Shown one piece after another: positions 54,972-55,000 of a stretch of 55,000 nucleotides of DNA. Position numbers and translations under genes: made by a program. The notes under the pieces are model-generated. The model made no database searches. It was given only the letters and a program-made list of their open reading frames with translations, and was not told where the DNA came from. The stretch spans positions 17,051,485-17,106,484 of the forward strand of contig NC_135562.1 in NCBI RefSeq assembly GCF_964340395.1. The letters are read 5' to 3'. This DNA is from Glandiceps talaboti. Taxonomy: Eukaryota > Hemichordata > Enteropneusta > Spengelidae. Each line of letters opens with the position of its first letter. Position 1 is the first letter of the stretch.

Positions 54972-55000
54972 AAATGGGCTTTAAGAATGTTTTACTACAC

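Overview
The window reads as nuclear DNA of an animal, most likely a bilaterian invertebrate. It is AT-rich, gene-poor and crowded with microsatellites, minisatellites and remnants of mobile elements. The only gene I can name with confidence is an intron-free class A GPCR on the minus strand (6700-8544). Its closest family is the histamine H3 (H3/H4) receptors. Nothing suggests bacterial, plasmid or phage DNA: there are no operons, Shine-Dalgarno sites or CRISPR arrays. I cannot name the species. A histamine-H3-like receptor with very long arrays of ATAC/CTGT/CTAT repeats would fit a hemichordate, echinoderm, cephalochordate or lophotrochozoan equally well.

Layout. 1-6.7 kb: a (GA)n tract, a block-structured CTGT array, a (CT)n tract, and two dispersed-repeat copies (about 2.6-2.8 kb and 4.8-5.1 kb). 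6.7-8.9 kb: the GPCR, with a good start context, a short upstream ORF, a likely 5'UTR splice acceptor, and an upstream ZNF143/Staf-like site next to a TATA-like box. 9.3-14.6 kb: four large ATAC-family arrays, one (AT)n tract and a 40-bp minisatellite. 15-29 kb: no recognisable gene, but a 31-bp minisatellite (16.7-17.15 kb), dispersed repeats (19.3-20.2 and 25.6-25.9 kb) and a 32-51-bp minisatellite (21.8-22.1 kb). 29-45 kb: two oppositely oriented copies of a 382/383-bp TA-flanked inverted-repeat transposon (MITE), a LINE 3'-end remnant (35.7-36.1 kb), a roughly 700-bp fold-back element (38.35-39.05 kb), a second copy of the 19.8-kb repeat at 40.8 kb, and a ~400-bp ATAC/AT array (43.4-43.8 kb). 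45-55 kb: an (AT)n tract, a 67-bp minisatellite (47.3-48.1 kb), and compound tetranucleotide arrays at 48.6, 50.9-51.3 and 53.4-53.8 kb. A plausible 148-bp coding exon of an unidentified minus-strand gene lies at the right edge (54715-54862).

Most long open frames in the window are translations of tetranucleotide arrays, which have no stop codon in any frame, and they are not genes. The receptor would act alone as an amine sensor signalling through G proteins. There is no gene neighbourhood to read function from. I did not find a convincing new multi-gene system. The most substantial new-looking objects are the TA-flanked MITE family, the fold-back element and the 67-bp satellite.
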